Shown piece by piece: positions 53,001 through 61,484 of a DNA stretch of 64,000 bases (the first letter of the stretch is position 1; the number at the start of each line of letters is the position of its first letter). A program made the translations under genes and the position numbers. This stretch comes from an uncultured Lachnospiraceae bacterium (GTDB lineage Bacteria > Bacillota > Clostridia > Lachnospirales > Lachnospiraceae). Below the pieces are notes generated by a model. It made no database searches. It was not told the DNA's origin and saw only the letters and a list, made by a program, of their open reading frames with translations. The stretch spans positions 1-64,000 of the forward strand of contig CAJUMM010000004.1 in assembly GCA_910586955.1 (NCBI GenBank), in the 5' to 3' direction.

Positions 53001-54036
53001 CAATCTCAGCGGCAACAACTGCATCTCCGTCTCCACCTGCCGTATCTACAGCCTCAGCCGCCTCCACAAGTTTGTTCAAAGCGGTCACCAGTTTATCAAG
53101 AGCTTCATACTCCTGCTTTGCCATGGTGTACTCGCTTAATCCGGTCTCCACCACCGCCAGCTGCTTGGTAATCTCCGCCTTCTTATCATTAAGCTGGGCC
53201 TGCACCGCCGCCAGCTGGGCCGCCGTCTCTCCTTTCTTGGAATCCAGGGTATCCAGTCCGTCCCGCACCTCGTCCAGACCCTCATTCAGATCATGCTTAT
53301 TTTCCTGGAGATCCGCCTCATTTTTCTGAAGCTCCGCAATGCTGTCATTCAGCTCCCGCTGGCCGTCTGCCAATTCCTTTCTGCCGTCCGCCAGCTCTTT
53401 CTCCGCATCCTCAAACTCGCCCTCTATGTAGCCGAACACCTGCTGGTTAATGGCATCAATTTTTTCCTGGCGGATGACTACCTGTACATTTTCCTCAATA
53501 AGGCCGGAGGCACTCACGGAAGCCACGCCCTCCAGGCTCTCCAGCTCCGGAATAATGGTATTCTCCGCCAGTTTCGTAACTTCCGCCGGAGATAATCCTT
53601 CCTTTCCCACGGCAGCCACCATCACCGGCATCATATCCGGGTTCAATTTCATAATAATAGGACTGCCGATGGAATCGTCATCCCACATAGCCTTCAGCTG
53701 ATCCAGATTCTCCCGCATCTCAATGGTCACGGAGTCCATATTAGCCGTCTGGGCAAATTCCAGAATCACCAGAGAATAATTCTCGGAAGAAACGGAGCTT
53801 ACATTCTCAATGTTGCTCACCGTAGCCATGGACTGTTCCACCGGCCGGGTCACCACCGTCTCCACTGTCTCCGGACTGGCCCCCACATAAGTAGTCATTA
53901 CAATGGCATAGGGCAGATTCATGCTGGGAAGCAAATCCGTAGTCATTTTCGTGAAGGACACAACGCCCAGCACCACCACCAGCACTACAGCCACCAGAAC
54001 CGTATAGGGCTTTTTCACACTGTACCTGGATATCAT
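50047..54036 (-). CDS. RND-family exporter with long coiled-coil insertion
   Basis: A 1329-residue AcrB/SwrC-like RND permease with twelve expected transmembrane helices. MISRYSVKKPYTVLVAVVL begins helix 1; GLALGIGMLVDNSIVVIENIYR and GFVMLSGIIVNNGIVLIDY are the helix 4 and helix 10 blocks. Between about residues 205 and 515 the first extracellular domain carries a heptad-rich insertion (KELADGRKELADGQRELNDS...) not found in AcrB. No membrane fusion protein or outer component is nearby, as expected in a Gram-positive cell. The insertion may span the wall. The substrate is unknown. Confidence 0.88.
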   Translation of the reverse strand: MISRYSVKKPYTVLVAVVLVVVLGVVSFTKMTTDLLPSMNLPYAIVMTTYVGASPETVETVVTRPVEQSMATVSNIENVSSVSSENYSLVILEFAQTANMDSVTIEMRENLDQLKAMWDDDSIGSPIIMKLNPDMMPVMVAAVGKEGLSPAEVTKLAENTIIPELESLEGVASVSASGLIEENVQVVIRQEKIDAINQQVFGYIEGEFEDAEKELADGRKELADGQRELNDSIAELQKNEADLQENKHDLNEGLDEVRDGLDTLDSKKGETAAQLAAVQAQLNDKKAEITKQLAVVETGLSEYTMAKQEYEALDKLVTALNKLVEAAEAVDTAGGDGDAVVAAEIGKIQSSVAGTPLEAVLASITDLNGLRTAMIGINASHNAAKTKYETEAAKPETAQLLAVKAQLEAGNAKLDQGIIEANKGEMLAAIEMGSASATLGITKSQLKSAKEQLESAQDQLNDAWEQIRDAQEQLDDGLKSLQEGEEDLAEAKQEAFDNADMTDILTVEMVENLLAAQNFSMPAGYVTEEGIDYLVRVGDKVEELESLRNMVLIDMEMEGVDTIRLSDVADVFMTDNSDEVYASINGQPGIMLTLQKQTGYSTGDVSDRINKKMAQLQEEDPDLLLRPLMDQGVYIDLVTGSVFNNMISGAVLAILILILFLKDVRPTLVIACSIPISVVAAVVCMYFSGVTLNIISLSGLALGIGMLVDNSIVVIENIYRLRNEGKSAVQAAIEGAGEVAGAIAASTLTTVCVFLPIVFTEGITRQLFVDMGLTIAYSLGASLAVALTLVPAMGSALLKNTKEKKPSRFFEKMMAVYEKLIRVSLNHRAVVLILSVALLVLSAVLEFAQGTAFMPEMDSTQMDMTLTMPEGTALEDTAAQADELERRLMTLEDVTEVGAMAASSGAMGMLGGNTATNEVSVYVLLREDKKLTNEELKDEILEMTADMEAEIEVSTSSMDMSALGGSGVSVMIKGRDLDRLQEIAKEVAEIVEETEGTVDVSDGIEETTGELRIAVNKEKAAQQGLTTAGVFSQIMAKLSDPDSATTLSTAAEDYDVMVVNGEDEQLTRETVQDLVLTVTKKDNTKEHVPLRDIADFSRADGLASIQRDAQSRYLTVTASIDEDHNVGLVSGEIQRKLNKYSVPEGYSVEMQGENETINESMIELVKMLLLALLFMYLIMVAQFQSLLSPFIIMFTVPLAFTGGLLGLFVTGSEFSVIAMIGFVMLSGIIVNNGIVLIDYTNQLCDRGMEKKEALVEAGKTRMRPILMTALTTILGLSTMGAGVGMGADMVQPMAIVTIGGLLYGTLLTLFVIPCIYSLLIRRKRTGEVG

Positions 54037-54065
54037 TTTTTCATGTCTCCTGTCTCCTCAAGTTT

Positions 54066-54081
54066 CCGACCCGTTGGTCGG
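54066..54081. promoter_or_regulatory. TetR operator at the RND operon
   Basis: CCGACC and GGTCGG form perfect arms around CGTT, about 10-25 nt downstream of the -10, where a bound repressor would block transcription. Confidence 0.7.
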
Positions 54082-54090
54082 TTCTGTAAT

Positions 54091-54119
54091 ATTATAGGCG
54101 TATCCTCCCTTTATGTCAA
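54091..54119 (-). promoter_or_regulatory. Promoter of the RND-tetR operon
   Basis: Consensus TTGACA (54114-54119) and TATAAT (54091-54096) on the minus strand are separated by 17 nt. Confidence 0.85.
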
Positions 54120-54201
54120 TTTGTTAAAGGTTAAAAAAGTATAAAATCTTATGCTATTTGTAGATATTTCCTGACAAAACATCAGAAAAACCACAGCAAA
54201 A

Positions 54202-54231
54202 ACGGGGATGCCGATTTTCGGCAATCCCCGT
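54202..54231 (-). terminator. Terminator of metK
   Basis: A long hairpin (ACGGGGAT...ATCCCCGT with an inner GCCGA/TCGGC stem) is followed by TTTTTG on the minus strand, 16 nt after the metK stop. Confidence 0.85.
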
Positions 54232-54246
54232 CTAAGGTTCCGCTTT

Positions 54247-55434
54247 TTATAAATACCGCTTCAGCTCCTCAGCCTTATCCGTCTTCTCCCAGGGAAGATC
54301 AAGATCCAGGCGTCCGAAATGGCCGTAGGCCGCCGTCTGCTTGTAAATGGGACGGCGCAGATCCAGCATTTTAATAATGCCGGCCGGACGCAGATCGAAG
54401 TTCTCCCGGATAATCTCTACCAGCTTCACATCCGGAAGTTTCCCGGTGCCGAAGGTGTCCACTCTGACAGATGTGGGATGCGCCACGCCGATAGCGTAGG
54501 AGAGCTGAATCTCACACTTATCTGCCAGTCCTGCTGCTACAAGGTTCTTTGCCACATAGCGGGCCGCATAAGCCGCAGAGCGGTCTACCTTGGTGCAGTC
54601 CTTGCCGGAAAAGGCTCCGCCGCCGTGACGTGCCATGCCGCCGTATGTATCTACGATAATCTTCCGTCCGGTGAGGCCGCTGTCCCCATGGGGTCCGCCG
54701 ATAACGAAACGGCCTGTGGGATTGATGAAGAATTTCGTATTTTCGTCTACCAGCTCAGAAGGCAGAATCTCATCAAACACATATTTCTTGATATCCTTGT
54801 GAATCTGCTCCTGGGTTACCTCCTCGCTGTGCTGGGTGGAAAGCACCACCGCGTCCAGACGCACCGGCTTTCCTGTCTCGTCGTACTCCACCGTCACCTG
54901 GGTCTTTCCGTCCGGCCGCAGATAGTCGAGGGTGCCGTCCTTGCGGATTTCCGTAAGCTTAAGAGCCAGCTTATGGGCCAGGGAAATGGGATAGGGCATC
55001 ATCTCCGGCGTCTCATTGGTGGCATAGCCGAACATCATTCCCTGATCTCCTGCTCCGATTGCCTCAATCTCGTCATCGCTCATGGTGTTTTCTTTGGCTT
55101 CCAAGGCTTTGTTTACACCCATGGCAATATCCGTGGACTGCTCGTCAATAGCCGTAACCACAGCGCAGTTGTCCGCATCAAACCCGTATTTTCCTCTGGT
55201 GTAGCCCACCTCCCGGATGGTATCCCGGACGATTTTCTGAATATCCACGTATCCTTTCGTGGTAATCTCTCCCATCACCAGAACCAGTCCTGTAGTGGTA
55301 GCCGTCTCACAGGCTACCCGGCTCATGGGGTCCTGCTCCAGCAGAGCGTCTAGAATTGCATCAGAAATCTGATCGCAGAGTTTGTCCGGATGTCCTTCCG
55401 TTACAGATTCCGAGGTAAACAGTAATTTTTCCAT
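54247..55434 (-). CDS. metK: S-adenosylmethionine synthetase
   Basis: A 395-residue Met[33 protein letters not shown] and [19 protein letters not shown] are the three signatures. It makes S-adenosylmethionine from methionine and ATP. The ATG at 55434 follows AAGGAG; longer readings run through the riboswitch. It is controlled by the SAM-I leader directly upstream and ends in a strong terminator. Confidence 0.97.
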   Translation of the reverse strand: MEKLLFTSESVTEGHPDKLCDQISDAILDALLEQDPMSRVACETATTTGLVLVMGEITTKGYVDIQKIVRDTIREVGYTRGKYGFDADNCAVVTAIDEQSTDIAMGVNKALEAKENTMSDDEIEAIGAGDQGMMFGYATNETPEMMPYPISLAHKLALKLTEIRKDGTLDYLRPDGKTQVTVEYDETGKPVRLDAVVLSTQHSEEVTQEQIHKDIKKYVFDEILPSELVDENTKFFINPTGRFVIGGPHGDSGLTGRKIIVDTYGGMARHGGGAFSGKDCTKVDRSAAYAARYVAKNLVAAGLADKCEIQLSYAIGVAHPTSVRVDTFGTGKLPDVKLVEIIRENFDLRPAGIIKMLDLRRPIYKQTAAYGHFGRLDLDLPWEKTDKAEELKRYL

Positions 55435-55462
55435 TGTCTTCTTCTCCTTCTCTTGGTGAAAT

Positions 55463-55486
55463 AAAAAGGCCCGCCAAAGCGGACCC
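55463..55486 (-). terminator. Expression-platform terminator of the SAM riboswitch
   Basis: GGTCCGC pairs with GCGGGCC (one G-U) around TTTG and is followed by TTTTTATTT, between the aptamer and metK. Confidence 0.85.
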
Positions 55487-55510
55487 GTTATATTCTGATA
55501 ACCAAATCCC

Positions 55511-55606
55511 CTTATTGTTCGATTACACTCGCTCAGGTTGGCACCTTCCGTTCCCGGGGTTGCCGTGACTTCACAGATCCTTTGTATCTCCATCACTCTG
55601 AATAAG
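55511..55606 (-). promoter_or_regulatory. SAM-I (S-box) riboswitch of metK
   Basis: The minus strand reads CTTATTCAGAG..GTGATGGAG at the 5' side. It continues with GAAGTCACGGCAACC and AAGGTGCCAACC, and closes with GAACAATAAG pairing back to the start. These are the conserved S-box blocks. High S-adenosylmethionine should favour the terminator and switch metK off. Confidence 0.93.
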
Positions 55607-55646
55607 AGAAAATTCTACAATATTCAATTTGCCTATCATCAAAAAT

Positions 55647-55675
55647 AGAATACTCCTCTTCCCGCCAGTTGTCAA
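55647..55675 (-). promoter_or_regulatory. metK promoter overlapping the end of murA
   Basis: TTGACA (55670-55675) and TATTCT (55647-55652) on the minus strand are separated by 17 nt. The -35 lies on the murA stop codon. Confidence 0.7.
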
Positions 55676-56964
55676 CCCACTTTCAGACGGAATTTCTGGA
55701 TCTCCTTATCGTCATTGGCTTTCTCAATCATAGCCCCCAGGCTGCGCAGCTTCTCCTCGAAGCATTCATAACCCCGCTCGATAAAATGGACATCCTCTAC
55801 AATCGTAATTCCTTCTGCCGCCAGTCCCGCGATCACCAGCGCCGCTCCCGCCCGCAGATCCGGGCTGGAAATCCGTGCTCCGGTATATTTTTCCGCACCG
55901 TCTATGATGGCCGTATTGCCTTCCACCTTGATGTTGGCACCCATCCGTGCCAGCTCATCCACGTATTTAAAGCGGTTTTCAAAAATGCTCTCCGTCACAA
56001 TGCTGGTTCCCTTTGCCAGTCCCAAAGCCACCGTAATCTGGGGCTGCATATCTGTCGGGAATCCCGGATAAGGCAGGGTTTTCACATTCGTGCTCTTTAA
56101 GCCCTTGGAGCAGACCACCCGCACCGCATCGTCCAGCTCTTCGATCTCACAGCCAATCTCCAGAAGTTTGGAGGTGGTAGCTTCCAGATGCTTGGGAATC
56201 ACATTTTTCACCGTCACATCGCCCTTGGTCGCCGCTGCGGCAAACATAAAAGTTCCCGCCTCAATCTGATCCGGAATGATGGAATACTCCGTACTGTGGA
56301 AACGTTCCACGCCTTTGATACGGATCACATCCGTCCCGGCTCCCTTGATATTGGCACCCATGCTGTTTAAAAAGTTGGCCACATCTACCACATGGGGCTC
56401 TTTGGCCGCATTCTCCAGAACCGTACTGCCCTCGGCCATGGATGCCGCCATCATAATGTTGATGGTTGCGCCTACGGACACCACATCCAGATAAATATGG
56501 CTTCCGTGAAGGCGTTCCGCCTCCGCTACAATAAATCCATACTCAATCTTGACATCTGCGCCCAAAGCTTTGAAACCCTTCAAATGCTGGTCAATGGGCC
56601 TGCTCCCGATATTGCAGCCTCCCGGAAGGGGAACTTCCGCTCTCTTATATTTGCCAAGAAGCGCTCCCAGCAGATAATAGGAAGCCCGGATTTTCTTGAT
56701 ATATTCGTAATCTACACTAAAGCTCCCAATATGGGAACCGTTTATCTTCACCGTATGGCGATCTACCCGCTCTATATGCGCCCCGATCTCCTCCATTGCC
56801 TCCAGCAGGACATTAATATCCCGCACATCCGGCAGATTGTCAATCACTACCGTTTCATTCGTCATGATGGCAGCAGCGAGAATGGCAAGGGCCGCATTCT
56901 TCGCTCCTCCAATTTCCACCTCTCCGACGAGTGGGTTTCCGCCTTTAATCACGTATTGATCCAT
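55672..56964 (-). CDS. murA: UDP-N-acetylglucosamine 1-carboxyvinyltransferase
   Basis: A 430-residue MurA, the first committed enzyme of peptidoglycan synthesis. Lys22-Asn23 in GGAKNAALAI and the catalytic Cys117 in PGGCNIGSRPID are present; with Cys the enzyme should be fosfomycin-sensitive. PGFPTDMQPQ is also conserved. It has its own promoter and lies upstream of metK on the same strand. Confidence 0.95.
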   Translation of the reverse strand: MDQYVIKGGNPLVGEVEIGGAKNAALAILAAAIMTNETVVIDNLPDVRDINVLLEAMEEIGAHIERVDRHTVKINGSHIGSFSVDYEYIKKIRASYYLLGALLGKYKRAEVPLPGGCNIGSRPIDQHLKGFKALGADVKIEYGFIVAEAERLHGSHIYLDVVSVGATINIMMAASMAEGSTVLENAAKEPHVVDVANFLNSMGANIKGAGTDVIRIKGVERFHSTEYSIIPDQIEAGTFMFAAAATKGDVTVKNVIPKHLEATTSKLLEIGCEIEELDDAVRVVCSKGLKSTNVKTLPYPGFPTDMQPQITVALGLAKGTSIVTESIFENRFKYVDELARMGANIKVEGNTAIIDGAEKYTGARISSPDLRAGAALVIAGLAAEGITIVEDVHFIERGYECFEEKLRSLGAMIEKANDDKEIQKFRLKVG

Positions 56965-57066
56965 AACCGCCCCAGCTCTCCGTTTCTAACTCTAATCTAT
57001 AAAAAACTCTCTTGCTGTCTATCTTGTCTGTTTTTGCCTGTTCCTATTCAAGAAACATCTTTATTT

Positions 57067-57094
57067 AGTATACCACAATCTTTTCATTTGTAAA
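57067..57094 (-). promoter_or_regulatory. murA promoter
   Basis: TTTACA (57089-57094) and TATACT (57067-57072) on the minus strand are separated by 16 nt. Confidence 0.65.
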
Positions 57095-57113
57095 TACCTT
57101 ATATTTCCGGCTT

Positions 57114-57752
57114 TTACAACAATCTCCTGACGGAAAGCCCCGACTCCTCAGCCAGCCTCCGGAAAAGCTCCGACGCTGCGCTGACCACAGTTTCCTCATG
57201 AAGAAAGTCCGTAATATCCGCATCAAACAAAATATTGGCCTGGGCGGGAAACTCATCATCCCCGTCCCAGAAAATGATCTGCAAGGGCATGCAGTCAAAG
57301 GCCCGGATTTCATATCCCACGTCCCCCTGGGGAAGGGGCCTGCCCCCCAGGGCCCGGCAGGCCTTCTGCAGTTCTTCCCTATGGCCGTCAAATTCTTTTG
57401 CCAAAGGCTTCAAAATGGTTCGGATATAGGCCTGCTCAAAAGGCGCCGCCCGCTTTACCTGGCGGAAGGGTACAAATTCTCCCCGGACTTTTGCTCCGGG
57501 CTTGGAGTAATAGAACAGATGGTAAATCATCATTACCGCATGAAAAGGAAGCTCCCGCTCCGGCTGTGAAACCAGCGACAGCTTCCCGCTTTTTTTATCC
57601 AGACGGTACTCCTGATTGAAATAGGTAATATACCGGGCATCTCCATCGCTCCGGAGCCCGAAACGCCTTTCCAGCTCCTCCTGATCAAGCCCCAGGTAAA
57701 TCTCTCTCCATTTCTCACAGAGTGCTTTGTAATTATCCGCCGTACCTTCCAT
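57114..57752 (-). CDS. DUF3786 protein
   Basis: A 212-residue protein matching the DUF3786 pattern: YNQEYRLDKK-type beta region, PFHAVMMIYHLFYYSKPGAKVRGEFVPFRQV, then PLQIIFWDGDDEFPAQANILFDADITDFLHEE near the C-terminus. The family is common in anaerobes, sometimes next to corrinoid or metal-cofactor genes, and its function is unknown. AGGAG precedes the ATG at 57752. A longer GTG start at 57764 overlaps that site. It overlaps nothing but follows the ribokinase-like gene by 8 nt. Confidence 0.75.
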   Translation of the reverse strand: MEGTADNYKALCEKWREIYLGLDQEELERRFGLRSDGDARYITYFNQEYRLDKKSGKLSLVSQPERELPFHAVMMIYHLFYYSKPGAKVRGEFVPFRQVKRAAPFEQAYIRTILKPLAKEFDGHREELQKACRALGGRPLPQGDVGYEIRAFDCMPLQIIFWDGDDEFPAQANILFDADITDFLHEETVVSAASELFRRLAEESGLSVRRLL

Positions 57753-57760
57753 AGATAGCC

Positions 57761-58654
57761 TCACTCCTGAAAATTAAGGACCTCCTGAAGCATGGGAACC
57801 GCTTCTGCCGCCCCTGCTTTGCGGACAGCCAGGGAAGATGCCTTGCTGGCCAGCTCCAGTGCTTTTTCATTGTTCTCCCCACGCAGAACAGCCGCCAGGA
57901 AATAACCGGAAAAGGTATCTCCCGCTCCTGTAGTATCCACTGCCTTGCAGGGATAGGATTTCTGGGTAATCATCTGCCCCTGATCATAGGCCATGGCCCC
58001 CCGGGTTCCCAGGGTCAGTATAATGCAGCATCCGGGCCAGCGTTCCGCCAGGGTCCGGCAGATGGCTTCCGGCTCTTCTTTCCCCGAGAGCTGGGTACCT
58101 TCCGTCTCGTTTACGAAAAGATAATCTACATACCGGAACACATCCGACTTCGCCAGTTCCTCGGACATAGGCGAGGGATTGAAGGCAATCTTAAGCCCCT
58201 GTTTCTTGCAATACTCTATGGCGTATTCCACATTGCTGATCTCGTTCTGGAAAACAGCGCAGTCACCTTTCTCAAACCGGACGGCCGCCTGGTGGATAAA
58301 GTTTTTATCAATCATTCCATTGGTCCCTGCCGTAAGGAGAATGCAGTTTTCCCCGGTGGCCTCGTCTACCTGTATCAGCGCCTGCCCGGTCATAGCCTCC
58401 TCATCTACTTCAATCATATCCGTGCAGACTCCGTTTTCCTTCAGGAAAGACACCATGTCTTTTCCGTCTTTCCCTACTTTCCCCACATGCCACACTTTGG
58501 CACCTGCCCGGCTAAGAGCCACCGACTGATTGAATCCTTTCCCGCCGAAATGAAGCTCCAAGCTCTTGGAGGCCAAAGTCTCCCCCGGACGCAGAATATG
58601 CTCCACCTCATACCGGAAATCCAGATTTAACGAACCAAACGACAATACCTTCAT
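57761..58654 (-). CDS. Ribokinase-like PfkB sugar kinase
   Basis: A 297-residue PfkB-family kinase close to ribokinase. GSLNLDF at the start, FGGKGFNQSVALSRAGA (signature 1) and AVDTTGAGDTFSGYF (signature 2, Asp246) are all present. It phosphorylates ribose or a related sugar. No transporter lies next to it; it forms a pair with the DUF3786 gene. GGAAAGG precedes the ATG. Confidence 0.88.
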   Translation of the reverse strand: MKVLSFGSLNLDFRYEVEHILRPGETLASKSLELHFGGKGFNQSVALSRAGAKVWHVGKVGKDGKDMVSFLKENGVCTDMIEVDEEAMTGQALIQVDEATGENCILLTAGTNGMIDKNFIHQAAVRFEKGDCAVFQNEISNVEYAIEYCKKQGLKIAFNPSPMSEELAKSDVFRYVDYLFVNETEGTQLSGKEEPEAICRTLAERWPGCCIILTLGTRGAMAYDQGQMITQKSYPCKAVDTTGAGDTFSGYFLAAVLRGENNEKALELASKASSLAVRKAGAAEAVPMLQEVLNFQE

Positions 58655-58693
58655 GCTGCACCTTTCCTTTCTCTGTCTCTTTGCCTACTTGTA

Positions 58694-60322
58694 TCAAAGG
58701 TAACCCATGGGATTTACCTGTCTTCCGTTAACGATAATCTCAAAATGCACGTGGGGCCCGGTACTCCAGCCGGTGTTGCCGCTCAGAGCAATCTTCTGGC
58801 CCTGCTGTACGGTCTGGCCCGCACTTACCAGAACCCTGCTCAAATGGGCATATCTGGTCTGTTTTCCGTCCGGGTGGCGTATGGTTACGCAATTTCCGTA
58901 GCTCGAGAACCAGCCCGCCTGGACCACCGTTCCTCCGCTGGAGGCCATAATGGCCGTACCGATGGGACAGGCCCAGTCAATTCCCTTGTGAACCGATCCC
59001 CATCTGGCTCCGAAACCGGAAGAAAGCCGTCCGCCTGACAAGGGCTTGATATAGGTAGGCGGCGTCATGGTTCCCCGCTCGATAATCTGCGGAACAGCCT
59101 CCGCCATTATGGTCTCGGCAATGATCTCCCGCCCCTCCTCTGTATTATTTTTCCTGGTAATCAGCGCCGTCACCTGCCGGTGTCCCTGCTGGGCTTCCTG
59201 CCGCACCTCCGTCTCCGTGGTATACCAGGAATCATTGTCAATATACTGGGTCTCCGCAAAATAGTCCTCCTCATAGGTGGACTCTTCCACAGACATAACC
59301 GACAGTTCCGGCTGGGGTACGGTAATTACAATCTCATCCCCTATCTGCAGGGTAGTAGTCTCCTCCAATCCCTCATTCAGGGCAAGCACTTCCCGCACCA
59401 GAAGATCATGGCTGTTCGCAATCACAGACAAGCTGTCCCCCGGCTGTACCTCGTAGACCTCGTTTTTCTCCGTGTCCTTGGTCACCATATCGATGGCCTC
59501 CGCCGTAGGCGTAATTTCATCTTCCGAGACGTAAGCCTCCACAATCTCTACCTGCTCGCTGAAATACAGGTTCCGCAGTCCGTCTCCCTGTACCTCTTTG
59601 CTGTCGTCCGCCTGCTCTTCTTCCAGTTCCTGCTGCACATCCTCTTCCGTAACCGTCTTGGTAATAACCTCTTCCACGGATTGGGTAATGTCGAACTCTG
59701 CGATTCCGGCTGCCGCATTCCCCACCCGTATCCGGCTCTTTCCGGAGTCTGCCGTCTCCTGGACCGGCTCCTGCTCCTGTTTGGACATCTGTACCGTATA
59801 GACATTCAGCTCCCGGTCTGCATTGGATACAATGCTGATCTGGAATTCATTGTTCGTGTCAAACCGGTCCTTTGTGGCATACAGTACATCCATAACATCC
59901 TGGTAGCTTCCCAGAGTAACGGTAAACTCATTGACTTTCAGCTGATAGGCCTTGTGCTTTGCCGTCTCCACCTCTTTTCGCAGCTCCTGATAGATGGCGT
60001 CCGTCAGCATCTCCGTATCCATGGTTGTGGCAAACACCTTCGGGATCTTCTCCATGCTGTACTCTACGTCTGCCAGCACCAGACCTTCCGTCTCCCGGGA
60101 AATCCTGGCCCGTGCATCCAGAAATGCCTGTTCCACCACATCGGGATTTTTCACGGAACCTACCAGCCGTCCCTCCAGGGTCACCTCATAATAGCTGCTG
60201 CCGTTTCCAAAGCCATTTCCCACCAGAGGTACCCCCACCAGCATACAGCCGCAGGTGATTACCACAGCCTCAATAAAAACCAGCTTTGATTTTTTATTGA
60301 AAAACAATCTTCTCTTGTTCAT
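58694..60322 (-). CDS. LysM/G5-type M23 peptidoglycan endopeptidase
   Basis: A 542-residue exported protein with an N-terminal transmembrane segment (about 12-33). A helical region is followed by a LysM domain (YEVQPGDSLSVIANSHDLLVREVLALN, about 290-340). A G5-like segment (TEVRQEAQQGHRQVTALITRKNNTEEGREII) and a C-terminal M23 domain follow. The metal site HKGIDWACP and GPHVHFE and the RYAHLS block are intact. It should cleave cross-links while bound to the wall through LysM. A WalR-like box lies 24 nt upstream. Confidence 0.9.
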   Translation of the reverse strand: MNKRRLFFNKKSKLVFIEAVVITCGCMLVGVPLVGNGFGNGSSYYEVTLEGRLVGSVKNPDVVEQAFLDARARISRETEGLVLADVEYSMEKIPKVFATTMDTEMLTDAIYQELRKEVETAKHKAYQLKVNEFTVTLGSYQDVMDVLYATKDRFDTNNEFQISIVSNADRELNVYTVQMSKQEQEPVQETADSGKSRIRVGNAAAGIAEFDITQSVEEVITKTVTEEDVQQELEEEQADDSKEVQGDGLRNLYFSEQVEIVEAYVSEDEITPTAEAIDMVTKDTEKNEVYEVQPGDSLSVIANSHDLLVREVLALNEGLEETTTLQIGDEIVITVPQPELSVMSVEESTYEEDYFAETQYIDNDSWYTTETEVRQEAQQGHRQVTALITRKNNTEEGREIIAETIMAEAVPQIIERGTMTPPTYIKPLSGGRLSSGFGARWGSVHKGIDWACPIGTAIMASSGGTVVQAGWFSSYGNCVTIRHPDGKQTRYAHLSRVLVSAGQTVQQGQKIALSGNTGWSTGPHVHFEIIVNGRQVNPMGYL

Positions 60323-60345
60323 GTTCCTTCACTTCTTTTTGATTT

Positions 60346-60362
60346 TGTAATAAATTTGTAAC
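60346..60362 (+). promoter_or_regulatory. WalR-like box upstream of the LysM/M23 gene
   Basis: TGTAAT-AAATT-TGTAAC fits the WalR pattern TGTWAH-N5-TGTWAH exactly, read on the plus strand, 24-40 nt before a wall-hydrolase gene on the minus strand. The hydrolase is a typical WalR target. The orientation and closeness to the start codon leave doubt. Confidence 0.4.
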
Positions 60363-60367
60363 AATTT

Positions 60368-60886
60368 CTATTCTAACAACAAATTCAGTCCTTGTAAAGT
60401 TTTTTCTAAGGTTTCTTCCACATTAAGCGCATCCTCCTCCACGGTTATATGGGCGTACTTTTCATATAGAACGGTCCGCTCCCCATACAGGTCCCGCAAG
60501 GTCTGGCCCTCCCTCAGCACTACACCCCGGCTCCGGATATCACGCAGGCGCTCTTCCACGGCTCCGTAGGACAGGTGCAGATAAACCACTGTGCCAATCT
60601 TTCCCAGATAATCCATGGCCCGTTTCCCATAGACCATGCTGCCTCCCGTGGCAATTACGGCATTCCCGGGGTTCAAACCCAGGGCGGTCCGCTCCTCCAA
60701 AGCCAGAAATCCATCGGCTCCTTCCTCCTCAATGATTTGGCTTAAGAGACGGCCTTCTTCTTTCTGGATTACCAGATCCACATCCACAAAATCTTTTCCC
60801 AGCACTTTCGCCAGAATCACTCCTATGGTACTTTTCCCGGCTCCCGGCATTCCAATAAGTACAATATTTTCCTTTTTCTCTCTCAT
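60368..60886 (-). CDS. aroK: Shikimate kinase
   Basis: A 172-residue P-loop kinase of the chorismate pathway. Walker A is GMPGAGKST (12-20), the shikimate-binding Asp lies in DVDLVIQ, and GGSMVYG resembles the usual GGG block with one Ser. LREGQTLRDLYGERTVLYEKYA is the lid region. It overlaps the flavin-reductase gene by 4 nt and lies distal in the pyrophosphatase operon. A divergent nucleoside kinase is less likely. Confidence 0.85.
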   Translation of the reverse strand: MREKKENIVLIGMPGAGKSTIGVILAKVLGKDFVDVDLVIQKEEGRLLSQIIEEEGADGFLALEERTALGLNPGNAVIATGGSMVYGKRAMDYLGKIGTVVYLHLSYGAVEERLRDIRSRGVVLREGQTLRDLYGERTVLYEKYAHITVEEDALNVEETLEKTLQGLNLLLE

Positions 60887-61467
60887 GACTTCTTCCGCTT
60901 CTTCTTTACACTGTATCCAAAGCTTCCCTGCTGCTCTCCCAGGGTAAAATATGAACCGTGGGAATAGGCCAGAAGCCCGGTACGGTTCAATTCAAATTTT
61001 CCCTTGGCATTTAAATAGGCTTCGGCGGCATCTACAGCCAGAACTTCCGCCAAAAACATATGGTGGGAGCCAAGCTCCCGGATCTCCGTCACCCGGCACT
61101 CGATGTTTACCGGGCTTTCTTTGATCACAGGGGCCAGGGAAAGCTTCCCTGCCTTCTCCGGGGTCAGATGAAGATATGCGAATTTATCCGTATCCCGGCC
61201 GGATTTCACTCCGCAGAAGTCGGCGGCGTAAGCCAGTTTTTCCGTAGTCAGATTGATCACAAACTCCCCGGTCTCCCGGATAATCCCGTAGGAATACCGT
61301 TCCGGGCGGAGGGAGATAGATACCATAGCAGGGTCGGAACAAATTGTCCCGACCCATGCAACGGTAATAATATTCGGTTTCTCTCCCTCTCTTGCACAGC
61401 TCACCATCACAGCCGGGAGAGGGTAAAGCATATTCCCCGGCTTCCACTGCTGTTTTCCTGTCATCAT
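60883..61467 (-). CDS. Flavin reductase-like FMN-binding protein
   Basis: A 194-residue protein of the flavin_reduct/DIM6-NTAB family. MVSCAREGEKPNIITVAWVGTICSDPAMVSISL is the FMN-binding start of the domain. ETGEFVINL, FCGVKSGRDTDKFA and SPVNIECRVTEIRELGSHHMFLAEV are typical. It probably binds FMN noncovalently; its physiological partner is unknown. It is the middle gene of the pyrophosphatase-flavin reductase-aroK run. Confidence 0.88.
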   Translation of the reverse strand: MMTGKQQWKPGNMLYPLPAVMVSCAREGEKPNIITVAWVGTICSDPAMVSISLRPERYSYGIIRETGEFVINLTTEKLAYAADFCGVKSGRDTDKFAYLHLTPEKAGKLSLAPVIKESPVNIECRVTEIRELGSHHMFLAEVLAVDAAEAYLNAKGKFELNRTGLLAYSHGSYFTLGEQQGSFGYSVKKKRKKS

Positions 61468-61484
61468 TTTTCCTCTCCTGCCGT

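Noticed and set aside
57761..58654. Calling the kinase rbsK of a ribose operon
   Set aside because: No ribose transporter or ribose-5-phosphate genes are adjacent, so only a ribokinase-like assignment is supported.
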